Notes under the pieces: model-generated
Seen by the model: only the letters and a program-made list of their open reading frames with translations
Told to the model about the DNA's origin: nothing
The model's database searches: none
Shown: one piece after another, positions 1 through 11,300 of the stretch
How the letters are laid out: each line of letters begins with the position of its first letter
Numbering within the stretch: position 1 is the first letter of the stretch
Source: Stercorarius parasiticus
Lineage: Eukaryota; Chordata; Aves; Charadriiformes; Stercorariidae
Direction: 5' to 3'
Assembly (NCBI GenBank): GCA_013396915.1
Contig: VWZL01002850.1
Location: 196,064 to 260,063 of the forward strand
Length of the DNA stretch: 64,000 nt
Program-made: the position numbers and the translations under genes

Positions 1-213
1 AGAATTCCTTTCCTGAAAGAGTGGTCAGGCACAGGAACAGCCTGCCCAGGGAGGTGGTTGCGTCACCATCCCTAGAGGTGTTTAAGAAACGTGTAGATTT
101 GGCACTTCAGGGCATGCTCTAGTGACAGAGATTGTAGGAGTTTTTTTTGTGTGTATGGTTGGACTCGATGATCTCGAAGGTCCTTTCCAACCGTGAAGAT
201 TCTGTTCTATGAT
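1..213 (+). mobile_element. CR1 LINE 3' end, cut by window edge
   Basis: The text reads through the typical avian CR1 3' terminal region: a CCCAGGGAGGTGGTTG block, the GTTGGACTCGATGATCTC block, then GGTCCTTTCCAACC and a TTCTATGATTC end. The reading direction is plus. The 5' part lies outside the window. Confidence 0.93.
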
Positions 214-3200
214 TCAAAACATGTTGTGGGCATATATCCAGCAAATACTCTCTCTAAAGGCAAACACACTCTGCAGATTTGCCCTTTTGTCTCTTTTTTT
301 TTTTCCTCCTCTCATCCAAGCAAGCTGTTCAGATAGCTTCTGAAATTGTTAACAAGAAAATTCTACAAGCAGATTATTCCTTTTTCTTAATACATGAAGT
401 CCTAAAATAAAATGCATACAAGAAGCCTTCAGCATATGCTCAGTATCACCAACCAAAATCTTTGTCTCCACAGCATAGGCTTGAGAAGTAATATTATCTA
501 CACAATGTCCAAGTTCACAAAGGATTTTCTTTCTATATATGGTAAAGCGCAGTTTTGTTTTAACATTCTGAGGGAGTGTTTTTAGGCACACTCAGTCTAC
601 CTAATCCTCCCTCTCCCCACACTAGGGCATGATCCAAAGACCAGTAAAGCTTTTACGAAAGTCTTGAAAGATTGTATATTCTATTACTCTGACAAAAAAT
701 GCTCTCTTTGGCACAGGCTAGGACCACTGTCCAAAATAAAACTATAAAGAAACACTATTTCATATACAGTTCATTTGCTGACAAAATTAAACTACAGCTG
801 TGCTGGAGTGACAAATCCAGAAACACAGAAATTGTAGAGTAGTTAAAGTTTATTATTTATTACTCTGAAAACAAAATATTCAGTAAATACCAAGAGGGTT
901 CTAAGCAAGAGGAAAAGTCTCTTGGCAAGCTTTCCACAGTCTTGGATCTTTCTTTTCCAGATACTCTTCAAAACCAGATTTTTATAGATGTCTCATTCTC
1001 TGCATAATGATCTTTCTAAAAAAAATCTTTTTAGTATATTCTCGATTTCAGAGGGTTTTAATTACCCTGCTAAACCAGCAGCCTATAAAAAGTTCTATAT
1101 TAATTAGACCAGATACACTAAAGAGATAACGACTGGAACAATATATTCAATGGCAAAAAAAAAGTAATACATGCAGTCGAATTGTCTCAGCATGTTCAGG
1201 CCAAAAGCAAGTTTCCATATTACGATAAAAGCAATGTTGTTTATGATTTTACACAAAACTTGTAGGGTGTCAGTAGCAACTCCTTACACTCTTGCCACGA
1301 GGCACAGAAACATTCAGTCCATTTGCAGATCGAAAGGAATTGGCGTGTGGAAAGCCTCCAACACCAGCTTTGCAGCCAGTGTAGTTACAAGGTGTTTGCA
1401 GGTTGTGCAGATACACAAAGCACAGGCGGAGGCAGTTTTCTTTGAGCAAGAGTAAACCCCAAAGAGAATCTATGATTGCACAAAGTACAATCAGTCTTTG
1501 GGTCTACTTACAGGTAAAACATCCTTCTCACATATTGATTATTCAGTCTGTGTATAGAACTCATTCAACCTATTACTTATAAATGGATGCTATCTATTTA
1601 TTAATCATGTTTCTGACTGAAATTCCTCTAGTTGGCAGCATCACAAATAATTCTTACCACTGCTATACTTTGTGGAGATTGGACTTGTAACATTTTTACG
1701 TCTACAGCTTGCGCATTTAAGAAAATTGGGAGTGGGTTAACACTGACAAACATGAGACACTTAATTAAGATGCATTTATTTTGTCTTTTTAACATTTTCC
1801 AAGAATTGCGTCCCTTTCTGCTGTTTTACTCCTGCAAATTCCTTTAATTTCATTTTACTTTCACTGCAAGAACACCCCCACCTTCCAAACCACAGCCACT
1901 TTTACAGAGAGCTCCTGTTCACTGCTCCAGATCTCTTGCATCTCTTTAACCAGGCCAGTTCAAAACTATAAGTAGGATGTATGAAGTGAAAAGTATAAAA
2001 GCTTCAAAGTGAGATTCTTCCACTGTCTACCTTATCTCCTTTTATTACTTATAAAAAAGCGTATATTACAACAACACTCAGAAACAGAGATGTCCCAACT
2101 GTATCAGCTACTGTATAGAGAGTAAGAACTAACTGGTAGCCCAGAGTTTAAAATTCAGACTAAGCAGACAAGGCAGTTACAGTATGGAAGGGAAAATACA
2201 CAATATGAAGGATAAATGACATGATCATTTATGAACATTTTGTTCCTTTGCTTTTCTTCATATAAGTTGGTGGACTAAAGTTGAAATAAAGAAGCTGTAA
2301 GAGTTACAAAGTGAGAGAAAAAGGCACAAATAACCATTCAGCACAAAGAAAGAACACACAGAGTAAAATGTGTAAAAACTACACCAAGACACCAGCAAGA
2401 TCTTTTATCAGCTGACTCAGTTGCTGGCTGGCTCATAACAACTTCTCTCTTCCCTAAACTCAAATTAATTGGAAAAACGAGAGACCAGGTAAGGATCCTG
2501 CTCTGTGTTAACAGGACTAGGTCTTCGCACTTCTGTTCGAGTATAAATTAATTTATGACTACACAACCTCAGGGATTTCAGGAGATTCTTTTATCCTAAT
2601 ACATGATCGTAATTCTAAAAATGTTCACTTATTTCTTCCCCGACTCATAATTCATCTATCCTTTTCCATTCTCACTATGAGATTCTTCTCTATGAATACA
2701 CACACGTTAACTGCCTGTCAATTGCCTTTCCTACATACTTCCTATTCACTGCTTATTAACAACCCACCTTCCTGAATCAAGAGCTATTCTCACCTTTGAC
2801 AGAGTATGGAAGAGCAGCGTTTCAGAAATGATACCGAGATACAATGCTGTCTTTCCTTACGGGTCCACAAAAATGCTAACGAGGCGAGTCTCTTTATTAA
2901 GCGTGGAGTTCTAATGACTCTGTGACACAAAGGCTGTTCTTTGAAAGTCACACCTAAACATAGATGTAGCTTTTGATGTCTGTTAGCAAAAATTGTATCA
3001 ACTATTGCCCGGCTCAAGACAGAAATAAGGATTGAGTAAAAGAATGCTTTACAGTGGTAGCACCTGGGCAAATAATGATCTGTCAAATCAATCATGGTTC
3101 TACTCTGGCATGTACGGAAAAAAGAAAAACCTTCGCGGCATTCAAACTGCAGTGCTGCCCAGGATCTCATTGCTGCTTGCCAAAAGGCTTTCCATGGCCA

Positions 3201-3990
3201 TTAAATTTCCTGAAAACAACCCCTCCTCCAAAATGCTGAAAGGGCTCAAACTCATGTTCTCACTACGCTACAAAAGATAATATAGGAATCTGAAAGTAGG
3301 ACAATCTCTTTTTTCCTCAGATTCCAAGATCAGACAGAAATGTTAAGTGTCTAACCTTTTATCTTAAGTACCAATTACAGAGGATACCGGATACAGGGTA
3401 AAACAAATTAGTAGAGTAGAACAATGTAAGTGTCACACTCATACAGATTCCTACACATAAAATTAGGCAAGTTTGCCACAGTGGTGATAAAAGAATCCTC
3501 TTCTAAATTTACATCTTAAATGACTCTGCCCTTCATACTTCAGACCTCCCTGAAAGATGTCAACTTATGTAAACTGACAGTAGCTCTGACTAACACATTG
3601 CCTCTCAATTTAGAGAAACAAACTGACATCTCCAAATATTTAATGTATTCGTCTCTGTGATCCCGCTGTCAGATCCCAATGCCTCACATACTTTTATGCT
3701 TACTGCTATCATGTTTATCATGCACCTGTTCAAAGGTTTGTGGAACATGCCCACTCATCGTCTCACAATAATCAAGAGGTGACAGCTGTCCCTGTAGCTG
3801 ACTCTAACATTTCTATCATATTTAGGGACACAGAAAAATTTAATCAGCTGTTCATGTTTAGCCCACATTTCCCTAAGAAGACCCATGGGGCTATAAAGAC
3901 CTGAGCCACGCAGTCTCAAGCCAAGTTGGCATCTGATACTGCAAGTTACAAAAGCAATGGGCTGTTTCCAGATATGTGTCTCTCCTTTTT
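214..3990. other. Intergenic, no gene recognised
   Basis: AT-rich sequence with short open frames on both strands (longest 126 codons, minus, 2790-3170). None shows family motifs or convincing splice sites. No tRNA, repeat family or promoter was recognised. Confidence 0.5.
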
Positions 3991-3994
3991 TTTC

Positions 3995-4181
3995 TGGGGC
4001 CCCTAACATCAGAAGGACATGGACCTGTTGGAGCAGGGCCAGAGGAGGCCACAAAGATGACCCGAGGGCTGGAGCCCCTCTGCTGTGAGGACAGGCTGAG
4101 AGAGTTGGGGGGGTTCAGCCTGGAGAAGAGAAGGCTCCGGGGAGACCTTAGAGCCCTTTGCAGTCCCTAAAGGGGCTCCAG
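3995..4181 (+). mobile_element. CR1 LINE internal fragment ending at an N
   Basis: Matches the CR1 segment with GGCTGAGAGAGTTGGGG, CAGCCTGGAGAAGAGAAGG and GGGGAGACCTTAGAGCCC. The related copy at 52.98-53.52 kb continues for another 300 bases after CTAAAGGGGCTCCAG. Here CR1 homology stops exactly at the single N at 4182, so the copy may be cut by an assembly join. Confidence 0.92.
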
Positions 4182-4182
4182 N

Positions 4183-5388
4183 AATAGAAACAGTTAGTGA
4201 ATATTGTTACTGACTCTTTTTGTGAAAGCTTTCTTTAAGGACAAGACAATAAATTTCAAATACCACATACGGAAAATACTAGTCATCCCTGACAGTAACT
4301 CCCAGTGAAAGGTTCTGATTCTAGCTCACAGAATAGTACTGAAGAAACATCTCTGAAAACATCATTGTCATTAGTGTCAGAATAGGATCCAAAAAAAACT
4401 CAAAAATTGTAAGCGAGGGACAGGTTACAGTGACAGATTTTATATTCTATTAATTATGGATTGCAAACATAAACCAAAACTTGTTTTTCCCCTTATGATG
4501 TGACAAAAATGAAAAGTAATTATTTCTGGGTTGGAAAGTAAGTAGCTAAAGACAAGGTTTATGTCTGTTGGTATTGTGTAATACTGCAGGACTAATTCAA
4601 GCCACTAAATTCTTCAGCTGTCCCTCAACAGGTGTCAAGTGGTTTCACCAACTTTGTACTTCTGCAAAAACACGTTAGAACTATACAGAGCCTGAAAACC
4701 TCGAATATTACAGCTATGTCATTCTTAAGGACTGAGAGGCACAATCCCAGTTTAACTCTTTTATCTACATAATTGCAAACTACCCTTCCAAAGTGATTCT
4801 CAATTTTACCATTATCAATGTCTTTGTCAACCTGTGGAACTATTAATCTTCTGATCCTGTAAGCACATGTGCAAGCTTTTAGCATAAGTACTGAATGACA
4901 AGTCCCATGACTGAATATTAAAAAACTCAAATTTCCTCAACCACTAAACTAGTTAACCAGTTATGTTCTAGATTTCATCCACTTTCTCTCTCCTTATTAA
5001 AAAATAATTAAAAGAAATAACTACACAAAATTTGAACGTGAAATAAAAAGGTTGAGGTTGAATTTGTTCTTTCATCAAGATATCATGCCAGATCTTTAGC
5101 TTTTATGCAGTATTTGGTTTAAAAAATATATATAACTTACACCAATTAACTGTTACACAATCTTTTGAGTTAAAAGCCTGACACAGATCAAAATTAAAAT
5201 AAAATTTTAAAAAAAACACTTTACCTTTGGTAGTACTGCTTTCCAAAATAATGTTGATGATGTATGTCAGCAGTTGCTTTTGCAACCAAGAGTCTCCCAT
5301 GTGCATCAGCCTTACAGGTGCTTTATGAGAAGCGATCAGGCCTAAGAACCTGTGTGGGATCAGACAGACCTTATTCACCTGAGCCCCC
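4183..5388. other. Intergenic, nothing recognised
   Basis: AT-rich sequence. Short open frames only, and no motif or repeat family I can name. Confidence 0.45.
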
Positions 5389-6108
5389 TCATTAGGTGAG
5401 GAGTCTTCCAGTGACTCTGCTCACCCAAAACCAAGTTATTCATAGTTACTCACTAGTGGGGCGGTGACAGAAGCCCCTTGAGGTACACGTTTTGCCAGGG
5501 TTCATTCACCTCTTTCAAAGAGATGCTTGCTCTTGGCAGGAGCCTAGTCTGCTTCCTCAGAGACCATGATGGGCCACCACCACACTACTAGTAAGCCTCC
5601 ACTTTACAGACAGACAGGCCCAATTGCCTTCCGGACAAGTATTTGGTTTTTGGCCTCATGCTCGGCAATTCTTACTAAGGTGCAGGAAGGGGTTGTCTCC
5701 CTTTTTGGGGACTGGCACTGGAGAAGTTGAACTTTGTGATCTCCAGGGCTTCAGGTTTTGTTTTTCAGCTGCTGCATCGTCCCAGCCCTTTTCACAGATG
5801 TAGTTAATGCTGTGGATTAATTCTGCTTCTTTCGGGAGGTGCTTGTGGGCATCTTGAGCATTATCACCTAGTCCCTCATTGTGTTCTGCATCTCTCTTGA
5901 TCTCATCTCAGTTTGCAACTAGGTGGGCTTTAAGAATTGCCAGGGCTCCTCTAATCAGCAGTTTTAACATTGCCTTTCTGCAGTTTGAGTTTTAGGTGCT
6001 CTTCAATGGCTTCCCAATTATGCCGATTGCCACAAACTGTTCTTCTGAGAAGTTGGGACTTGGATTCACCCCATGCCTCTGTAAATAATCGGTGATACTA
6101 CTTGCCAT
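5389..6108 (-). mobile_element. ERV internal remnant, gag-like leader, broken
   Basis: Read on the minus strand, an ATG at 6108 lies directly after a primer-binding-site-like TGG motif and the 3' end of an LTR. The frame is open for about 50 codons and then meets stops and frameshifts. The rest of the block keeps a codon-like, GC-richer texture unlike its surroundings. The position after LTR and primer site suggests the start of gag of an old endogenous retrovirus (ERVL-like is my best guess). No pol or env was seen, and the element is not functional as read. The low end is approximate. Confidence 0.5.
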
Positions 6109-6127
6109 CCTGTCGACTATGCCAATT

Positions 6128-6870
6128 TGTCATGGATGGAGTGATGCACTCCAGTTGCAAGAGAGAAATAACAGAATATTTTATTGAAAACAGCTATTTA
6201 ACAAATTTTGATAGTAAATGCGAGGTACACTTGATTATTTACTGTATAGAGGACAGGGTCAGACAAACGCGTCAGGGAGACCCTCCCTTTGAGTCACAAG
6301 GTTCAGAGAGGTCCCCCTTGCTTTCTAAACTCCTACTCAGAGGAGTCTAGGTGTGGCTGGATCCAATCCTAGCCTCAGACTTGGTCAACGCTTTATGTCT
6401 AAAGAACTATATGTGTGCAATCACCCCTTTATGTCATTTAGCTAAGATTTCAAAGTTTCAGCATGCTTATTCCCAATTCGCTTACTGAGTATCTGACGCA
6501 ATAAGGAATCTCTCAGCCTGGAGGAGCAACCTTGAGCAGTGTCCCTGCTCACAGGGAGATCCTGGTGTGCAACCTGCTGCTGTTCAGGAGAGTTCAACAG
6601 GCCCTGGGTTGTCCACTACTGATAGAGTAAGATGATTGACCTACAGTCATATTTGCGCACCAGCGAGAAATCTGGGTCCCTGTTCCAGACAACCTTTGGC
6701 GAGGTGAGCTGGGTGCAGCCATCACGACTCCCTCTGTTGGTTATGGCTTAAGCGGGGAGAACACACTGCCACAGAAGCCAAGGGACACAATTATCATTTG
6801 TATTAAAAAAGCAAACTGAGGCCTTAGCTAGAATTGGGTGTCACCTCCTTGGGGCCACACATTTTCTAGT
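6128..6870 (-). mobile_element. ERV LTR (minus orientation), likely ERVL-like
   Basis: On the minus strand the block has a polyadenylation signal (CAATAAAATATTC near 6180), then about 50 nt of U5-like sequence ending GACA at 6128. A 3-nt spacer follows, then TGGCATAGTCGACAGG (primer-site-like), then the gag-like ATG. The U3 start near 6870 is estimated from the change in base composition; no target-site duplication was resolved. Confidence 0.55.
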
Positions 6871-6976
6871 GCGAACTTATCAGGAGAAATTATTGGCTCC
6901 TATGATGACCACACGAGGCCCATATACTAACATCTTCTCAATTTTTTTTAAATTAAGCTGAATACATTTTAACCAG

Positions 6977-7233
6977 CTTTGAATATTTCCATCTTGGTGG
7001 TGGATGAAAATATTATTGAAATACAGAAGGAAAAAGAAGAGGAAGAACTGCAAAAAGAGAAGAGACAGAAGGGGGTAAAGAAAAACTTCAGAGCAGTCTT
7101 CATCAGCTGTACTACATCAGAACAGCAGTTGGGAGGAAGCACAGTACAGTTCGATCTGCCTAGGAATGCTCCATCTGCAGACTTCACAAGTGAACAAGAT
7201 GGCAAATGCTCCTCATACTCTCTACAAAAATGA
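6977..7233 (+). CDS. Possible 3' terminal coding exon of an unidentified gene
   Basis: After a poly-T run and ATTTTAACCAG acceptor the frame is open for about 85 codons and stops at 7233. The first half is rich in Glu and Lys (KEKEEEELQKEKRQKG), like a coiled-coil end; the second half is Ser/Thr-rich. An AATAAA at 7586 on the same strand could end the transcript. In human the neighbour converging on C4orf47/CFAP96 is CCDC110, a coiled-coil gene, so this could be its last exon. I could not match the sequence to CCDC110, no upstream exon was recognised, and chance is a fair alternative. Confidence 0.25.
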
Positions 7234-7585
7234 CACCAAGGTACCTAAGGTCAGCACCAGTACCATTGCCTAATACAAGGTATAACCAAAGAAAGAAGGG
7301 ATTCTGTTATAGGTCTTTGGATAGAGAAAACATCAAAATTCTTGTATAAATTAATACTTTAAAATATTGTTGGGTCCTGTTGATCTCAACATAAGGGTTT
7401 TTATACTTCAACACATGCTGGAAGACCTGACCAACAATTCTTGCATTTATTTTTATTGATGCCAGGAAATGTGAGGTCCAGTCTGGAATTTCTTAAAAAA
7501 GCTATTATCCTGTATTAAAGGCAGTAAGGGTCCCCTTTCATGAATATTCTACAATGGTACGATAAATCTTTAATACAAATGAGTA

Positions 7586-7591
7586 AATAAA
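7586..7591 (+). promoter_or_regulatory. Possible polyadenylation signal AATAAA
   Basis: Canonical hexamer 353 nt after the stop of the possible terminal exon at 6977-7233. AT-rich context makes chance occurrence likely. Confidence 0.2.
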
Positions 7592-8240
7592 TTTTGTCTT
7601 TATGTAATAATAAGCGCTGAGTATTTTTTTACTTTTTATAATAAATTACCTTTGATTTACCTGAACAAATTTATTGGATAGCATATACAAACATGAAAAA
7701 AATTAAGATGGAGGCAAGGTGGACATTTAGGATCACATTTCCATCTGAGAAAAAGCTAGTCTGAAAGATGGATTAGATTTGTTAGGAACCTTCCATGTAG
7801 GCAAAGTGAAATTTCTCTTGGAGAACATGGCAGCAACTTAACAGTTGTCAGGAAATTGAGAACGTGTGGGAAATAGATGCTGGGAAAAGAGATGAATCCT
7901 CCCTTCATAACAGCCTGCTCGTGGTCTGGTTTTCAACAATACTCGATACTGGTCATTTTGAAAAGGTCAGCAAAACTAAAAATTATATATTTCTAAGACA
8001 GTTCGGCAATCTATAGTCAATTTGCAACCCAAATTACTCATTAGAAAGTAAGTTTTCTAAAGCTATACTGCAAAATCCCAGTTAAGCAATAAGATGAAAA
8101 TTTATATAAAAATACAACCTTAGACTTAATAAATAAATGCTCTTAAATTATTATCACTTTATATTTAGAAATAGAAGATTGCATTCTCAATAATTAAACA
8201 CATTGGATTGCCCTCTATACTCGAATTCCACTTTTCACAT

Positions 8241-8246
8241 TTTATT
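8241..8246 (-). promoter_or_regulatory. CFAP96: CFAP96 polyadenylation signal
   Basis: AATAAA on the minus strand (TTTATT on plus), 58 nt after the CFAP96 stop codon. It implies a very short 3' UTR. Confidence 0.6.
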
Positions 8247-8303
8247 TGCTTTGTTAACAGCTTACAGAGTCTTAAGATGTACCCTTCATTTCACCTTTTG
8301 TAC

Positions 8304-8352
8304 CTAATAAGTTGTCAGCTGTGCAGTCTTGTAGTTCTTTCCATTTAATGAT
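8304..8352 (-). CDS. CFAP96: CFAP96 coding exon 7 (last)
   Basis: Acceptor ATTTCAG then 49 nt encoding the final 15 residues (...GKNYKTAQLTTY) and TAG. Aligns with the human C-terminus around NSKNYKT. It completes the AG|A arginine codon split by the intron. Confidence 0.9.
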
Positions 8353-11300
8353 CTGAAATGTAAATGAAGAGTAACTTATTAGATTTTTGTAGAAAATCAC
8401 TGTAAAAATGACAAGTGTTTTTGTAACAATGAAAAACTGTGGTACCCTCAGTCCTATAATTAGATATAATGACTTTAGTTCTCATGAAGTCAAATTTATT
8501 TCAACAGAGCTCTGCATGAGAGCAAGAATCTTCACTAGCAAATCCAACTATAGGATTATGGTCCAAATATCTGAAGAAAAGCTTTTTATTGGAAAGTACA
8601 TAAAGAACCGTAATTCAGTGGGGAAGCAGATGATTTCAAAAATGTCCTACCACATTTCTTAAAATCTATGAGCTTCATACTTATAATAAATTCACTTCAC
8701 ATTCTATTAAACCTAGGAACAATGAACCAAAAATAAATACATTCTTTAGGAGAGAAATAGTAGTGGAGAATTTAAAATACTAGTTTTAATTTCTCTCTTT
8801 GGAATTTCTTTTGGATATGTGAAATTTTTCTCTTTACAAGTATTTTTAATGAGTCCATCATAACTGTATCTGTAAGTGCATAGTGATACTTCACAATCAG
8901 TCTCCCCCTTTCAGTTTTGAAACCTGCTTCACATACAGTTACGGGTTTTTTTCCAATAAAAACATTTCATTTGGGAACATGAATTTTTATTCTGTTGATG
9001 AAACAATAATACAAACAATTATATCGATAAGAAGTTTACTCAGACCAATATACCATTCCTCTTGCCTTTTACTTGCTTAAAAACACGAGTGCATGCATGG
9101 AAGGTTGTACTTTCTTACATCGGTAGTTACCACATTCTTTGGTATACCAAAAAGCTACTTTAAATTCTTTCTTACTTTCCATTAGTAATGAAAAGCAATG
9201 TGGAGTAACACGTAGCTTCTGGTTCTGCCTTGTCAGTGTAAATAAAAACTTCAAACTATCCCTGCAACTTAAAAAGTGATTATGCAAATGCTGACATGTG
9301 GTGAAATAAAGTAAATAGAACAGCAATGGGTGAATAAGTGAGGTGTCTTTCTTAGAATTCACATACAATATGTAAAAGACAAATCACAAATATGAAGCAG
9401 GTTCCTCTAAGGCAGTTTTTTAAATTTTAATCAAGTATTTCTAAAATATTTCATGTTACTCGTGGACTATGCAAAATAATATGCTTAACTCTTCTACAAG
9501 CAGTCTTAGAAGTCTGTGTTTAAAAGTGATTTCTCCTAATAACTCTAAAGAACACAGTCCTGATTTTCTGCTTGAGTTACAACAGAGCCAAAACCAGAAA
9601 AAAAATTGTTTAAATATAAGGGTTATAGCTTAGTAAGACAAAAAAAAAAAAAAGAATTATGTGCTTCTCTACCTATATACATGCACTGTATGCTATAAAT
9701 CTCTTCTGACGTTGCACAGCGACGTGTTTGCAGTTAGGAATCCAACTTGAGTGACATTGTTTCAAAAGCTTCACAAGCTTAAATTACCTAATATTCTGTT
9801 TGCCAGCAGAGGGAGCCAATTTTATTCCATAAACAAGGGAAAACAAAAACAGATTTTGCTTTTAACGGGAACATTCTTGGTCTTTTTAAATTTATCAAGT
9901 CAGAAAAGAATAAAAAATAACAATTTTTCAGTGAAATCTGCATAGCATGATTTTGAAAGTCTCTATGATACTTATAGCCTTATAAAGTAAAATGAATTTA
10001 CAGAGTAGTAGGAATAAATTTTGAAAGCCAAGTTCCTTATGCATTTCTTATCCTTTCATTAATAATTTGTTCCTGATGTATTCAATTATGTTAGACGGTA
10101 ATAAACAGCTGCGCTAATGACTTTTGGTACTCGGCATACATGAAACGAACTCAAATTAAAGGAGCTTACCTTGTGACATTTAAAGTTATTATGCTTGTAA
10201 CAGGTCTGCTTTTTGGTCCAGCAGGAGGATGAAAAATCTGTCGTTCTTTAGCAGTTGCGACAGCCGCAGATTTTTTAATTACATAAGGGTCAGCGGAATG
10301 GCTTGGGTAAGGATCAAATGTGCCTCCTTTCATGCCCCCTGACTAAAAAAAAATAACTTTTTGAAGTGCCAAGCTATAATATAATTGAGTTATTTAAAAT
10401 ATTTTTCATGAAAAAGCAAGTAAGAATACTGAACAGCAGACTGCATCATATTATATATAAAAAAATAAATATATATTCCTTAAATTTGCAATGGAAACTT
10501 TAACGAAAATTTTAGTCATTATTTTGATGAATTCTTATTTTAAATGTTCTTCCATAAGTCTGGATTTTGAGGAAAGGATCTTAAAAATGTAACAGAAAAA
10601 TTAAAAACATAACTCACTAAAATGAGCTACGTTGTGGCAAAAAAAAAGAGAATTCCTATGTCACTATTAGTTTACTAGTACACCTCCATGTCCAGTACTT
10701 GTGTACGGATTGTTACAGACAGCAGGGCTTGGTCATTATTAGCAATATGCTTTCTGACATACAGGACTGAACACCACATTGGCTTTTCCTGAAACATTAT
10801 GTCCACTAGTACTACAACAGTGGCAAATTTTAGTTAAAAAACATGCAGAGACTTGATTATTCTTTGCAATCCCCTAGTACAGCTAAACGCCCCAGTCTGC
10901 TGAGGCTGCATGCCTGAAAAGTGCAGCGGTAAGCAATTCAATCAACAATAAAGCAATTTTTCCCCTAAGAATTTACATAGCAGAGAGGGAAAGTGTGCAG
11001 TAGCTTGGGAAGCACACATGATTTCAATATACGGGGAAAGCATATATGGTGTGAAGGATGGTGAGCCTGGAGCAGGATCACCAGCATTGTCAGCCAGATG
11101 AGGTGCTGACTTTCTAGCAGGTAACTTTTCTGAATGGATTTCCCTTCTGAGAGGTCTCAGCTGCCTCATCTATGAGGCCAAACACCCAACACAATTATTT
11201 GTGTGTAAGCATTTTTGCTGTCTCTTTCTGAATAGCTATATTTTCCTTGCTATCATCATCTTCCTCAGATGAATCTACGTCAGTCAACTAAGTCAAGGGC

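Noticed and set aside
2790..3170. 126-codon open frame on minus, and overlapping plus-strand frames
   Set aside because: No domain, no splice sites, no codon bias; composition like flanking intergenic DNA.
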